Shown: positions 21,946 through 33,413 of the stretch, piece by piece
Layout of the letters: every line of letters starts with the position of its first letter
How positions within the stretch are numbered: the stretch's first letter is position 1
Assembly (NCBI RefSeq): GCF_014905175.1
Contig: NC_057788.1
Location: forward strand, 19,748,154 to 19,812,153
Origin: Aphidius gifuensis
Lineage: Eukaryota > Arthropoda > Insecta > Hymenoptera > Braconidae
Direction: 5' to 3'
DNA: 64,000 bases
Notes under the pieces: model-generated
What the model was told of the DNA's origin: nothing
The model's database searches: none
What the model saw: only the letters and a program-made list of their open reading frames with translations
Made by a program: the position numbers and the translations under genes

Positions 21946-23889
21946 TTATTTAAATATATTTTTTTTTTTTTCATTTTTTTTTTTTTTCTGTTTCACGAAG
22001 AGAAACACATTACAGCACATCTTTGTAATTTTCTTATGGAAATCTGATTTTGATAAACGGCATGACTTACGGCACGTTTTATAAACATATTCTAAAAGAT
22101 AGATAAAATCAAATTACTTTCAGTAATAAAAAGAATTAGTTGATCTGATAATAAATCTTAAAAAATTACCTTCAATAGCGTCATATTGGTGTTTGGGAAT
22201 AATTTCTCTTCCATGCTTTGCACAAACAGTCATTCTTGATAAATTTTCTGTTCCCAGTAATTTTTTAAAAATTTTTCGTGCCATTTCGCCTGGATTCCCC
22301 TTAAATTGTTTTGAGATATTGGTCAAATCATTTTTATCGACTTCAATCCCTGACTTTTTAATCAAGACATTCTAAAAAAAAAAAAAATTGACAAATAACA
22401 ATTATAACGATATTATAATAAAAATAATCAAGACACTCATTGTAAAAGTAATTGTAATAATATGATAATTTAAATGGGTTGTATTGTATATAATTACTGA
22501 CGTACCAGTGCATTCTCTATATTCAATGATAGAGCTTTTGAACGAGAATCTTCGGGTGGACTGACATTAGAATTAGACGATGCTGACGACAACGCTGTGT
22601 TTGGTGTTAGACATTTTATATTGGGATCGCCTGATACATTCATTAATTCACATGATGACTGGTGAATGCCAAGTGTCCCAATAATTTGTTTTGTAGGAGG
22701 TACAGACGTCATTTTTTCTTCTATTTTATTCTGTGTTGTGGCATCGAGCATATATGATTTTAAGTCTTCTACTGCAGTTTCAATCAACGGAATGATCTGT
22801 ATTGTTGCTAAATAGAAAAATAACCAATTTTCAACAAAATTTTAGTGTAAATAATTTTTTTTTTTTTTAATCTTATTTTCATACGTTTTGTGTGTATTTG
22901 ATTTTACTTGACACACCGAATGAAACAAATTATTGTTAACATGAATATATTTGGACCAAAATTAATAAAATTAACAAAATTAATTGATTTTAATAAAATT
23001 TTTCATTAATTGGGAGTAATTATAGCTTTATACCTGCATTGAAACTGTTTGTTGGGTCTTCATTGGATTGATACTGTGAGCCAATCGTTTTACTTAATGA
23101 TTCCAAGTACTTTATAATCCCTGGTGTTTCTAAATTAATATTATTTGTTAGTTATTATGAATTAATTTTCATGAATTTTATGACAAACCTAAAAGAGTTG
23201 GCCGATACTCTGGTATAATTTTATTAAATATATTTGACTTTGGGCTTTCACCATCTGAGCTTAAGATATTGATCTGATCTGTTTCTAAATCATTTTTATC
23301 AAACGATGAATTGTAGGGTAACAGCGCCACTGATTAGATTGATATAAAATTAAGATCAATTAGATGAAACATTAAATTCAAAACAAATTGCATATTCGTT
23401 GAAAAAAAAAATAGAAAAAAGAAAAATTTTAAATATTAGATAATAAACAATAACATGTAAACAGTAATGAACAATATATTAAGAAATAAAAGAAGACCAT
23501 ACTATCTCCAATGTTTTTCTCATTTCCATCTTCATCACAATTTGAATCAGTTGAACTACTACTGTAGTGAATACCGAGAATATTTTTTCCCGGTGGCTTT
23601 GGAATTTCACACAGATCCTGGCACATGCTTGTATCAATGCGTGTACTCAATCGTGTTTCAGTTTCGTCATTTGACTCATAACTTGAAATATTGCACATAT
23701 TTTTATTTGACTTGGTTTTTTTCTTTCTATATTTTTTTTTTTCGTTTTTTTTTTCCCTTCTTTCGTAGTCATCTGATGAGAAATCATTATCATCTGTGGA
23801 CTTGCTTTCATTTAGTCCATTTTCCTCTTCATTTGACTCAGGTGATTGCAGTTGACATTTTTCTAAACTATCATAACTTTTTTCCAAAC
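21946..23889 (-). CDS. BEN-domain gene, five to six exons, first exon missing
   Basis: Minus-strand exons: 23503-23889, 23189-23329, 23034-23129, 22506-22807, 22170-22371 and 21946-22091. All have GT donors and AG acceptors, and phases agree across every junction. Exon one is Ser/Asp/Lys-rich with a basic patch (KKKYRKKKTKS). The BEN domain starts in the fifth listed exon (ISKQFKGNPGEMARKIFKK then LLGTENLSRMTV) and runs into the last exon (EYVYKTCRKSCRLSKSDF). BEN domains bind DNA and recruit chromatin factors in animals, and occur in poxvirus and polydnavirus proteins. Exon order and phase parallel the BEN gene in the complete CACTA element at 35.7-39.5 kb, whose first exon also ends in phase 1. 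The 23,889 acceptor implies an upstream exon that I cannot find. Confidence 0.65.
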
Positions 23890-25204
23890 CTTTTATTGAT
23901 AAAAAAAAAAAAAAAAAATCACATAGTTAAATACAATGATAACTAAAAAAAATTTTTAGTAACGGATTCGTTCTATTGGAAATTGAAAATTTTCAAGACT
24001 CCGGCGAAAGCCCGTGTGGTTCCTCTTGATTATTCCAAATTCATTTTAGTTTTTTTTTTATTAATAATTTTAAATTATATGATTAAATATTTTTTGTTTT
24101 TTTCGCGCTGTTTTTCACCTGTCAAATTATGTACATAAATCAAAATACAGATGAAAAAAATTTGAGGTTATACCACTTGTAATTAATGATTTTATTAGAT
24201 TCGTTCAAAAAAAAAATCAATACAAATATAAAAAAAATAAATCGTTCAATTTACTTTTTTTTTAACTAAACAAATCTTTTTTAGAACCATTTTGTTTATT
24301 ACTTTTATTTATAAAAATTTGTCCATGGTAGTTTTTTTTTATTTTCAATAACATGATAATTTAAATAACTATTTTATCGATCAAGCAAATTATAACCACA
24401 GCAAAGAAAGTTTTACGCATGCGCTTTAAACTCTTTTTTGAAGAAAAAATGTTTAAAATAAAAATCGGTAATTGTTTATATTTTGGATAACTTTTGAACA
24501 AATTAACATAAAAAAGTTTTATTGAGCTCAAAAAATTTGATATTAAATTCCTGAGAGCCACCCTATCTTGATAAAAATCGCTAAAATCACTCCTTCGTTA
24601 CTATTTTTCAACTGTAACATAAAGGATGATAGTGATTGTTATAAACAATTGCTGATATCTAATTAACAAATGATCAGAGCAAATTTTATCAAGAGAGGGT
24701 GGCTCTCGGTATCGAAAAGACAATTATTTTGAGCCATAAACAAAGCTTGTAAATTAAAATTTTAAAGAGTTATGCAAAATATAAAAAAACAGCAATTTTC
24801 TTTTTTTGTTTATTAACAATCTTCTAACGACATTAAAAACAATTTTTAACTCGATTATTATAAATTCAGTCATTCCTAATATCCTGGCAAAAAATGGCAT
24901 CCATGATTTGTTCTTAGTTTTCTTATTATTTGACTTTGAAAATTATACGGTGATCGTTTTTTGTTAATAACAAATTAACTAACAATTGAAATTACTTTTA
25001 GTAAGTCCCCGGTTTTAGTATTTTCATAGACAAATAATTTGGTCTTAATACGATTCTTCTAACTTTATTACTTTACAAGATATGATCATTTAAAAAAAAA
25101 CGTGTATGAATTCAATACTATAGGCTTCGCCTACGTAAAACTGTTGACTGAAACATGAAAAAAAAAAATACATAGTTAAAACAATACTTATATTGAAAGA
25201 AAAG
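23890..25204. other. Imperfect palindromic spacer, no gene
   Basis: Non-coding AT-rich sequence. Around 24,370-24,560 and 24,670-24,800 the text recurs in inverted form (GAGAGCCACCCT versus AGGGTGGCTCTC, each with TATCAAG near it), suggesting an old foldback element. A possible exon with acceptor CATGTTTCAG reads on the minus strand at about 25,090-25,145 but matches nothing I know. Confidence 0.35.
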
Positions 25205-25869
25205 TAGTGATGCCGCGATATGACGATATGACGATACGATACGATATGGAGGTGACGATATCCGATACGATATGGGGTTTCATATCGTATCGTCAAACTC
25301 GATACGATACGATATGGTCAAGACGATATATCGTCCATATCGACGATATGACATTAATTTTTTCATAATATTTAACAAATTTGATTAAAAATTATGAATT
25401 TAAATTATAAAATAAAATAAACTCAAAGAACTAAACGGAGGGTTCTTTTTTCACTTTTTTTTTAAGAAAAAAAAACCGTTTCGCCTATTTAAAAAAAATG
25501 TATAAATCTAGAATGGTTTAAAAATTGATACCAAGAGGTCTTGAATGTAAAACAACCCAATAACTCATGTCGAAAAGTTGAAAATGACCTCCAAAAAACC
25601 GTTAGAAAAAAAATAAAAACCATCTGTATTTGCAACATTTCAGAGTTTTATTTGTTGACAAAATAATTTTTCAAGGAAAAAAAAAAAAAAAAAAAACAGA
25701 AACCGTGTTTAAACAGCAGGGTATTCACAGGTCTAGAAAGTTAGCACAACCTTTATGGCACAATCACTTATTGCTATAATAGGAATTTTGTGCAAATTAC
25801 GTGCAAATTATGTGCGAAATTTTTTATTTTTGTGCACTTATATATTTTTTTTAATTAATAGTTGTGCTA

Positions 25870-26956
25870 CCCTGGTGAAAATAATTTGGCGGATTATGTC
25901 ATAATATGGCATAATATGACATAATCTGACATAATATGACAGAATATGCAATATTCCGACAAAAATTCATTTGCCAGAAAATGGTATATTCTGGCATCCA
26001 AAAATCATGTAAGAATATGTCATATTCTGACATATTCTGACATATTCCGACAAAATTCATTTGTCAGAAAACAGCATATTATGGCACCCAAAAATCATGT
26101 AAGAATATGTCAGAATATGGCATATTCTGACATCTAAAAAGTTTGTAATGGCAAAATCATTTTGATAATAGTTTTTTTAGTAAATAATATTTTATTCTCG
26201 GTCACGTCGTTGTTTTAATTATGTGACTTTGTTATTAAATTATTACGCAAGAAATTTTTTGAGTGATACCATTTTTTTTTCATTTCTTCTTGTACATTGC
26301 TTTTTGAAGTTTCTCGCATGTGCTCATCTCACAATTAGTTCTTATATATACGATAACAATATGGATCTATCATATTCATATCCAAAAAATATGACGATAT
26401 AATAATACAAAAATTTAAATAATCAATGTTTCCCGTAATTGTTTGAAAGAAGTAAAAATGAATAATACGTAAATAGTTATGTTTAATGAATATCAGAAAT
26501 TCACCAGATGCCATAAAATGCCATAAAAAGTTGCGGCGGATTATGCCATATTATGACATAATGTGCCATAAATTACTATAAAAAGTTGGCGGATTATGTC
26601 ATAATATGCCATATTATGCCATAGAATGTCATAATATGCCATAGAATGCCATAAAAAGATGGTAAATTATGTCATATTATGACATAAAATGCCATAAATT
26701 GACGTTAAGAAATGGCGCATTATGTCATAATATGACATAATATGGCATAATCCTCAAAAAAAAATCTTGTAAGAATTTGTCGGAATTTGTCGGAAGTCCA
26801 AATAACCTTAGAAATTCCGGCATTTTCCGACAAATTCTGAAAAGTAATAATGACAGAAGATGTCAGATTATGTCATATTATGCCATAATTTTCCTGTCAT
26901 TTTATGGCATATTATGGCATATTATGACATAATCCGCCATATTATTTTCACCAGGG
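25870..26956. mobile_element. Non-autonomous CACTA-like element, CCCTGGTGAAAATAAT ends
   Basis: 1,087 bp with inverted ends CCCTGGTGAAAATAAT and 2-bp duplication TA. The empty site GTGCTACCTTAA is seen in related copies of the host repeat at 28,723 and 29,490 (inverse), which confirms the insertion and its exact ends. Both flanks are arrays of CATAATATGNCATAAT units pointing in opposite directions. No ORF. Confidence 0.75.
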
Positions 26957-27169
26957 TACCTTAAAGCCAAGATAGCACAACTTTGTTGTTTATCAACATA
27001 GGGGAGGGCTGTTAGGGCCATAATTTTGTGCAAATAATGTGCAATTGAGTGTGTAAATTTCAACTCAATCGGATAATAATTATTTCCTCAATTAATTATT
27101 CATTTTTTGAAGTGAAACTTCTTTACGGAGGGTAGCAAAAAAATTCGAGGCCCTGCTAGCGTTACGCGC

Positions 27170-27330
27170 TCGCGTTTACTCTCTGTCACACGCTCTCCTC
27201 TACTCTCTGTCACACGCTCTCCTATACTCTCTGTCACACGCTCTCCTATACTCTCTGTCACGTATACTCTTTCTGGTATACTCTCTCTGGTATACTCTCT
27301 CTGGTATACTATCTCTGGTATACGCTCGGC
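27170..27330. repeat. ~30-bp minisatellite, CTCTGTCACACGCTCTCCTA type
   Basis: Units of TACTCTCTGTCACACGCTCTCC grade into CTCTCTGGTATA units. The minus-strand open frame over it is repeat-encoded (ESIGERVT) and not a convincing gene. Confidence 0.7.
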
Positions 27331-27499
27331 CACAAGCAGATAAATACTCGGAACGTCAGCTGCTATGTGTGTATGCGTGAGCGACTTTTTTTTTTTTATT
27401 TAAATATTATTAAACAGTTCAACTGAGTTTAATACTTAAATAATTGATTTTTAAAAAAAATTCATTTAAACGTATTAAGCAATAGTTATCTCGCGGGGT

Positions 27500-28590
27500 T
27501 AAAGAATCATTATTATAATAACAATAAAATTATTATAAATATATATAAATGATAATAATTATAACAACAATAATTTTGATAATATTACCAATTATTCACA
27601 ATAGTATTGATATTAATAATAATATCTATAATAATAATATTTTGAATATAAATACTAATAATTATCAATATTTATATATGAATGTTATTGTCAATGTTAT
27701 TATTTATATTATTAATATCACTGATATTATTATAAATCGATAATATTATTGTTATTATTACTAATATTATATTGATATTATTATCATCGATGATATTTTT
27801 TAAATTATTATTTTATTTATACTATGGTTATGAATAATATGAATAATATTATTATAAATAATAATAACTCCAATAATATTATGATTAACAATAATATCAA
27901 TATAATATTAGTAATAATATCGATGGTATCAATTATATTGTCGCATTGAAGAATGAAGTGCCAAAAACGTCAATTTTAAAGCAAAAAGGGCGTAAGGGCA
28001 AATTTATAAATTTTCGGGTTTTTCATCTAATTTTAATACTTGAAAAAAAGGGAAAATGGGCGTAACAACCTTTGATAAAGGATAAAGGGCGTATGTCCAA
28101 GGATTTACGCCTTTTTTCCCGTTATCAAAATAATTTTTGATAAAAGATGAAAGGCATATTTTCAATTTTATTTGAAATTTATTTAATGGCAGGATTTTTT
28201 AAATTATTGATTGTTTTCTGATAATTATACATAATTTATTATCAATACGAAAAACATAAAAATAATTACAAATCTTCATCTTTTATTAAAAATGATTTTG
28301 AGAATGGAAAAAAGGCGTAAGTCCCTGAACATACGCACTTTTTTTTTTCTTAAAATAAAATTGCGTTTAAGGCCTTAAAATTAGATGCAAAGCCTGAAAA
28401 TTAGAAATTCGCACTCACGCCCTTTTTCTTTTAGAAGAAAAAAATTCCTAAAAATGGCACTTACGCCCTTCTTCCATTAATGTGACGATATAAAAAATAA
28501 AATTTATAATAATAATATTCGAAATATAAATACTAATAATTATTATTAACTAATAATATTTATATATTCGAATATTATTGTCAGGATTAA

Positions 28591-28627
<37 letters not shown>

Positions 28628-28640
28628 ATTCAGCGTGACA
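27500..28640. repeat. AT trinucleotide tracts and GGCGTAAGT-rich repeat
   Basis: 27,500-27,940 and 28,495-28,630 are degenerate AAT/ATT microsatellites. Between them (27,950-28,485) the motif GGGCGTAAG/CTTACGCCC recurs about eight times in both orientations, forming a small palindromic repeat. No coding signal. Confidence 0.6.
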
Positions 28641-28699
28641 TGAAACTACTCTGAAAGAAGTTTCACTTCCCCCGCGCGTACTCGCAACACGCTAATTTT

Positions 28700-29300
28700 T
28701 TTTTTTCTACTGGTTGTGCTACCTTAAGGTTGTTTTCAAATGAAATTCCCGTAATTTAATTTTCGATTTTTTTTTTTTAATGTTTAAATGAAATAATTGT
28801 CTATTTGGTGGAATTTTTTCGTAATTTTCCTCTGCATCAAAATCCAGATAATTAGTATCAAAGTTGACAACTTTAACACGCAAGCATAGAGAGTAAAAGT
28901 ACGATTGCGCTTGTACTTTTAAAACTCTTAATTTAAATTTTGATTTTTTTCTACAGATTTGTACACTTTACGAAATCGATGAAAAAAAAATTATCCATTT
29001 CCTCGGTGCTGTTTAAAAGATATTGGCTAATTACTTTTTAAATTTACGGGTTTCAGCCGGCTGAATTACATTGAAAATTTGGGGTACGTTCCAATACCGC
29101 CGTTCGGTTTTATTTTTCTAGCTCTATCCTTCTTTCTATCTCTTCTGCCTCAATTTTCTATCTCTTCTTCTATGGTGCGCACACCATTTCATAAACCACT
29201 CTTGTTACACAATAAACTATTTATTTAACATACGTTTGTAAGTACCCTTGCGAACCCAAAACGTCGCCCGGTCATGCGATTTAAAAACAACCTTAAAGCC
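28700..29300. other. No gene seen inside the Mutator-like element
   Basis: Non-coding sequence between repeat arms of the Mutator-like element. GC is slightly higher around 29,090-29,280, but there is no frame or motif. Confidence 0.35.
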
Positions 29301-30322
29301 AAGATAGCACAACTTTGTTGTTTATCAACATAGGAAAGGGCTGTTAGGGCCATAATTTTGTGCAATTGCGGAAATAATTATTATCCGATTTAGATGAAAT
29401 TAACACACTAAATTGCACATAATTTGCACAAAATTATGGCCCTAACAGCTCTCCCCTATGTTGATAAACAACAAAGTTGTGCTATCTTGGCTTTAAGGTA
29501 GCACAACCAGTAGAAAAAAAATTAAATAATTAATTGCGGAAATAATTATTATCCGATTTAGATGAAATTAACACACTAAATTGCACATAATTTGCACAAA
29601 AATATGGCCCTAACAGCCCTCCTCTATTTTGATAAACAACAAAGTTGTGCTATCTTGGCTTTAAGGTAGCACAACTATTAATTAAAAAAAATATATAAGT
29701 GCACAAAAATAAAAAATTTCGCACATAATTTGCACATAATTTGCACAAAATTCCTATTATAGCAATAAGTGATTGTGCCATAAAGGTTGTGCTAACTTTC
29801 TAGACCTGGTATTCACAACCACAGTATACAAAAATATATGAAAAAAAGATAAGACAGCATTGTTTGGAAATATTTTAATGGGCCTTCCTGCCGGAAAACC
29901 AATTTGCAACGCTTGACTCTGAGATGCCTTTAAAGTTCCTCCATTCTATTTTTTTGAGAACTTTGTATTTGCCCGAAAATATATTGGTGATCATTGAAAA
30001 TATTTTAAAAAATCCAGATGCTGAAGTACACATGGTAGAAATAATAAAAATAAAATTCATATACATGAATTTCTGTACTAAGAAAAAAATATATAAAATT
30101 TCGAAAAAATACCCCAGAAACCGATTTTTTTTTACAATATCGTCGATATGACGATACGATACGATATGGAGACAATACGATACGATACGATATGATGAAT
30201 TTTCGATACGATATGGAGGCGATATGACCACATGACGATACGATACGAGACGATATGGCCGTTAAAAATTACGATACGATACGATATGAGGCCTCATATC
30301 GTATCGTATCGCGGCATCACTA

Positions 30323-30480
30323 AGTGTGACAACAGGTTTAAGATATTCTTTCGCAGCTTCTAATATATTTTCTTTCCCTAATTTTATCAATTGATATTTT
30401 TTACGAATAACGTCTTGTATTTTTTCAATTTCACATAAAAATTTTGTTTCATCAACTAGTTCTTGCTCACAAAGAGGCAT
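30323..30480 (-). pseudogene. Small coiled protein of virion module (block A), truncated
   Basis: Starts MPLCEQELVDE and runs as a charged helix until the hAT-like end at 30,322 cuts it after about 52 residues. The full 75-residue version is in block B at 60,588-60,815. A small protein beginning MPL-x-E-x-E-L is, to my knowledge, common beside adintovirus-like capsid genes in insects; its role is unknown. Confidence 0.6.
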
Positions 30481-30518
30481 GTTGATCCTTTGCGATTTTA
30501 CAATTAACTAATAAAATT

Positions 30519-31240
30519 TAACAAATCGTTTTGTTATTTATAGTTATGAAGAAGTTAAAATTTTTTCTATATCTTCCTTTATCTATATCTCTATCTCTAT
30601 CAATACACAGAAAGCAATATTTTTGTTTCTAACAATTCACACACATCTGACGGAATTTACTATACTCCATATCAATATTAACATGATCGTGATGCTTTAA
30701 ATTTGTATCGTTTTGTGGAAAGATAATCAAAAAATTATTATTATCACGTATCAAATGTTTAGGTATTCGCGCATATGATTGACATAAATAAAATGAATCA
30801 ACAGCTTTATGTCTTCCCATACAAAATAATGCTTAAATATGGTCCTGCTTTTCAGTTGCGATGTCATCAAATATAAACAAAGAATTTGGTTTTGCTTCGT
30901 CAACTGGTACGACTTGACCGTTGTCAGAAAATTTATAATAATTTATTTCTTCAAGTGGTTCTAGTAACTTTTCTAAATATTGAATTTCGGTTGGTATAAT
31001 GATTTACTGTAAATATAAATATTTGCAAATCGTAAACCATTTGGATCAACAATTAAACTCATTAAAGCGTTCGTTTTACCACAATTACTTCCTCCAATTA
31101 TCGCACATCTTATTGTATTTGGTAGTAAATCACCATGTCGTTTTTCTATCAAACCATTACTACTTTTTGATGTAATTATATCAAAGTTTATAACTGGTAA
31201 TTTTAGAGCTTTTTCTGGTATTCCATCGTGATGAGCACTG
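30519..31240 (-). pseudogene. FtsK/HerA-type packaging ATPase (block A), broken
   Basis: The genome-packaging ATPase of adintovirus/Polinton-like viruses. The Walker A is plain, I-I-G-G-S-N-C-G-K-T-N-A-L near 31,090. A later segment, including the stretch that reads MGRHKAVDSFYLCQSYARIP, fits the sensor/C-terminal part. After the SLYQPKF segment a 1-nt shift and stops break the frame, and a second shift follows near the FDD Walker-B-like segment (30,870). The same first lesion is present in block B. It lies head-to-head with the PLA2 gene, sharing a ~60-bp promoter gap. Confidence 0.75.
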
Positions 31241-31299
31241 AGCTCAAATCATATAAATTCAACCGTTTTATACCAAAGCAAATCAGTCTGTTATAAACT

Positions 31300-32178
31300 A
31301 TGATTGAGCATACATCAAAAGAGAAAAAGAACGAAAAAAGTTGTGGAAAAGGAATACTCAATAAAATAATCAACAAATTACCATTCAAACTTCATCTACC
31401 TGGTTATTCATATTGCGGACCAGGTACCAAGTCAGAAAAACGTTTGGCACGAGGGGATCCGGGAATTAATCTTTTAGACGCAGCCTGTAAAAATCACGAT
31501 ATTGCTTATTCGAAGAATCGTAACGATATCAAGGCAAGAAACGCAGCTGATGATATTTTAGCTCGAGAAGCAGCTAAAAGTATTTTTTCCAAAGACGCAA
31601 GTTTAAGTGAGAGAGCAGCAGCTACATTCGTTACTGGAGCAATGAAAATAAAATCGAAATTTGGTATGGGTTGTGTTACTAAGAAAAAGAAAAAGAAATG
31701 TACGGAGAAAAAAAAACCATTATCTTCGTTGAAAAATAAAAAAATAAAAAAAAAGACTGGAGGAAAATTAATAAAAATTAAAAAACGTGCAGTTGAAAAA
31801 AAGAAAATCACAAAAAAGAAAATATCATTTTCAAAAATCGTACAAGCAGCAAAACAAGCAATAAAGAGATTAAATATTTCATGAGTTTCAATTAAATCAG
31901 CAATAAACGGTGCGAGAGCAGCTATTAAAACAAATGGTGGCAAGAAAACTATTACAGTACCTAGAGTTTTACCAGTTGCTAAACATATCGGTGGTGCACT
32001 ACCACTTTTAATCCCGATTTTCTCAGCTATATCAGCATTAGGCGGGTTAGTTGGTGGAGCATCTGGTGTTGTCAAGGCTATCAATGCAGTAAAGACAAGT
32101 AAAGAACAATTAAATGAAAATAAACGACTCAATAAAATGATGGAATCGATTGCCATCGGAAAAGGACTTTATTGCTAA
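31300..32178 (+). pseudogene. Minor capsid protein with phospholipase A2 domain (block A)
   Basis: The first 194 codons (31,300-31,884) are open. They contain a parvovirus VP1u-like PLA2 core with Ca-binding loop Y-C-G-P-G-T at ~residue 40 and catalytic D-A-A-C-K-N-H-D-I-A-Y at ~68-78. A Lys-rich linker follows. After a stop at 31,882 the same frame continues (31,885-32,178) with a hydrophobic, Gly/Ala-rich segment (LPLLIPIFSAISALGGLVGG) and a helical end. Known of the family: the PLA2 breaches the endosomal membrane during entry of parvoviruses, and adintoviruses can carry a homologous domain. Here it is an endogenous relic; relative to block B about 140 bp near the 3' end is deleted. Confidence 0.75.
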
Positions 32179-32189
32179 ATTGCTAATTT

Positions 32190-32481
32190 CCGTAGAGTTT
32201 TTATGCGAAATGATATGCCAAAAGATGGACCTTGGAGACAAGAGTGTGGAATCATTAATTTAGATGATAAGAGAAATCCTGGAACACATTAGGTAGCATA
32301 TAAAAAACTCAATAAAAATTCAGCAATATACTTTGATAGTTTCGGCAACTTACAACCACCGAAAGATCTTGTCAGTTATCTTAATGTTGGTAGCATCAAT
32401 TATCATCATAAACGTTATCAAGATTGGAATACGTATAATTGTGGACATTTATGTCTCGCATTTATCACTGGAAAACTATAA
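32190..32481 (+). pseudogene. Adenain-type cysteine protease (block A), broken
   Basis: Adenovirus-protease family (C5) maturation protease. Motifs: G-T-H (catalytic His) followed by a stop where Trp is expected, V-A-Y, Y-F-D-S-F-G (Asp), and Y-N-C-G-H-L-C-L-A-F (catalytic Cys). The start is lost in a deletion next to the minor capsid gene. The stop directly after the His is shared with block B, so the ancestor of both copies was already inactive here. Confidence 0.75.
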
Positions 32482-32526
32482 AAGCAGAGGAAAAGAAAAT
32501 TTCCAATTAGTAATTTATCGACAAGA

Positions 32527-33198
32527 ATGAACGATACATTTACTTTAACTCTCACCGGTAAATCTTCAGTTTTAGGAACTGATTACTTTTCACCAATACA
32601 ATTATCAAGTAAAAAAAATTATTCATTAGCACTATTTTCATTTTTATCATTTAATTCATTACCAACTATCGATCATAAAAATAATATAATTTCATATTTT
32701 GACAGTTATGATACAATTGAAATACCAACTGGAAGTTATGAAATAGATGATTTAGCTGCTTACTTAGAAAAATATCGAATCAAAATTACATATAATAAAA
32801 ATACTCAACATTCATATATTACAAGTGAAAGAGACATTGATTTTGTAAAACCAAAATCACCAGCACGTTTACTGGGATTTACACCGAGACTATTGAGGGC
32901 TCATCTAAAACATGAATCAAACTACCTTATTAATATTTTAAAAGTAAATACATTGAGAATTGAGTGCAACATTATAGCAGGAGCTTACGTGAATCAACAA
33001 AAAGTTCATACAATATATAACTTTTTCCCTGCTGTACCACCTGTATATAAAATAATTGAAGTACCAGCTAATCCAATTTATTTACCAATTACTGTTAAAA
33101 CCATTGATCATTTACAACTAAAAATTGTTAATCAAAACGGTGAATTAGTGAATTTCCGTGGTGTAACAATAACCATTACGTTACATGTAAAATCATAG
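32527..33198 (+). CDS. Penton-like minor capsid protein (block A), frame intact
   Basis: 223 codons from ATG (MNDTFTLTLTGKSS), with no stop. Beta-rich throughout with the pattern Y-x-L-A-L-x-S-F, F-N-S-L-P, I-P-x-G-S-Y-E-I-D-D-L and L-L-G-F: a single jelly-roll penton/vertex protein in insect adintovirus-like modules. It lies between the protease and the hexon-like gene, the expected position. It is the only module gene in block A still uninterrupted; block B has a stop and a 3' deletion. Retained openness could be chance over a short time. Confidence 0.7.
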   Translation: MNDTFTLTLTGKSSVLGTDYFSPIQLSSKKNYSLALFSFLSFNSLPTIDHKNNIISYFDSYDTIEIPTGSYEIDDLAAYLEKYRIKITYNKNTQHSYITSERDIDFVKPKSPARLLGFTPRLLRAHLKHESNYLINILKVNTLRIECNIIAGAYVNQQKVHTIYNFFPAVPPVYKIIEVPANPIYLPITVKTIDHLQLKIVNQNGELVNFRGVTITITLHVKS

Positions 33199-33413
33199 GA
33201 ATGGGAATTTGCTTCAATTCACGCGCAATAAAACGTGGGTCATCGTATAAAAGCAGCACATCATGGACACCTCCAGTCAGTCTGAATCGAGCAGTCAAGT
33301 AGTTGACACCTCACAATATAAATTACCTGCAGAGTCTAGGTCCAAAAGTAAAAAAAAATTTTGGAACTTTAATTGGATAAATATAACTTGTCTTAATTGT
33401 TTTACACGTTAAA

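Larger units (their letters stand above)
21238..23889. mobile_element. Left part of a second BEN-carrying CACTA-like element
   Basis: The polymerase frame is cut at CATA|CCCGTGTAAAAAAATATTG. The end starts CCC, like CCCACGTAGAAAAAT of the complete CACTA element, and TA precedes it as a possible duplication. About 700 bp inside begins the 3' end of a BEN gene reading toward this end, the same layout as in the complete element. No right end, first BEN exon or transposase is found, so the element seems truncated near 23.9 kb. Just inside the end, imperfect AATTCACNATGAAT-type units recur (21,270-21,450), as in a subterminal array. Confidence 0.45.
25729..29807. mobile_element. Mutator-like non-autonomous element, 9-bp duplication
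   Basis: Ends AGGTCTAGAAAGTTAGCA / inverse, flanked by the perfect 9-bp duplication GGTATTCAC (25720-25728 and 29808-29816), the size typical of MULEs. Long terminal repeats with TTGTGCAAATTATGTGC and ACCTTAAAGCCAAGATAGC segments recur in direct and inverted form at 26,957-27,080 and 29,290-29,807. The ~4-kb interior has no transposase. It carries a Glu-rich-coding minisatellite, AT trinucleotide stretches and a GGCGTAAGT-rich repeat. The left arm is interrupted by the CCCTGG element. Confidence 0.7.
25205..30322. mobile_element. hAT-like non-autonomous element ends, interior expanded by later insertions
   Basis: TAGTGATGCCGCGATA at 25,205 is matched by its inverse ending at 30,322. Both ends are followed by ATACGATACGATATGG-type arrays. 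The right end sits inside the small virion-module gene: its flank agtgtgac matches the sequence next to the unbroken copy at 60,740. An 8-bp duplication would be expected for hAT, but the left flank (aagaaaag) does not match, so the left end may derive from a different copy or a rearrangement. Without the 4.1-kb Mutator-like insertion the element would be about 1 kb. Confidence 0.45.

Noticed and set aside
27100..27333. 77-codon minus frame with ESIGERVT repeats
   Set aside because: Minisatellite in a non-autonomous element; no start context or conserved domain.
31506..32156. 216-codon minus frame opposite the PLA2 gene (and its twin at 58,164-58,814)
   Set aside because: Antisense shadow of the minor capsid gene; the Phe/Ile-rich part mirrors its Lys-rich linker.
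32333..32530. 65-codon plus frame in the protease region (twin at 57,680-57,877 minus)
   Set aside because: Out-of-frame shadow; the protease motifs are in another frame.
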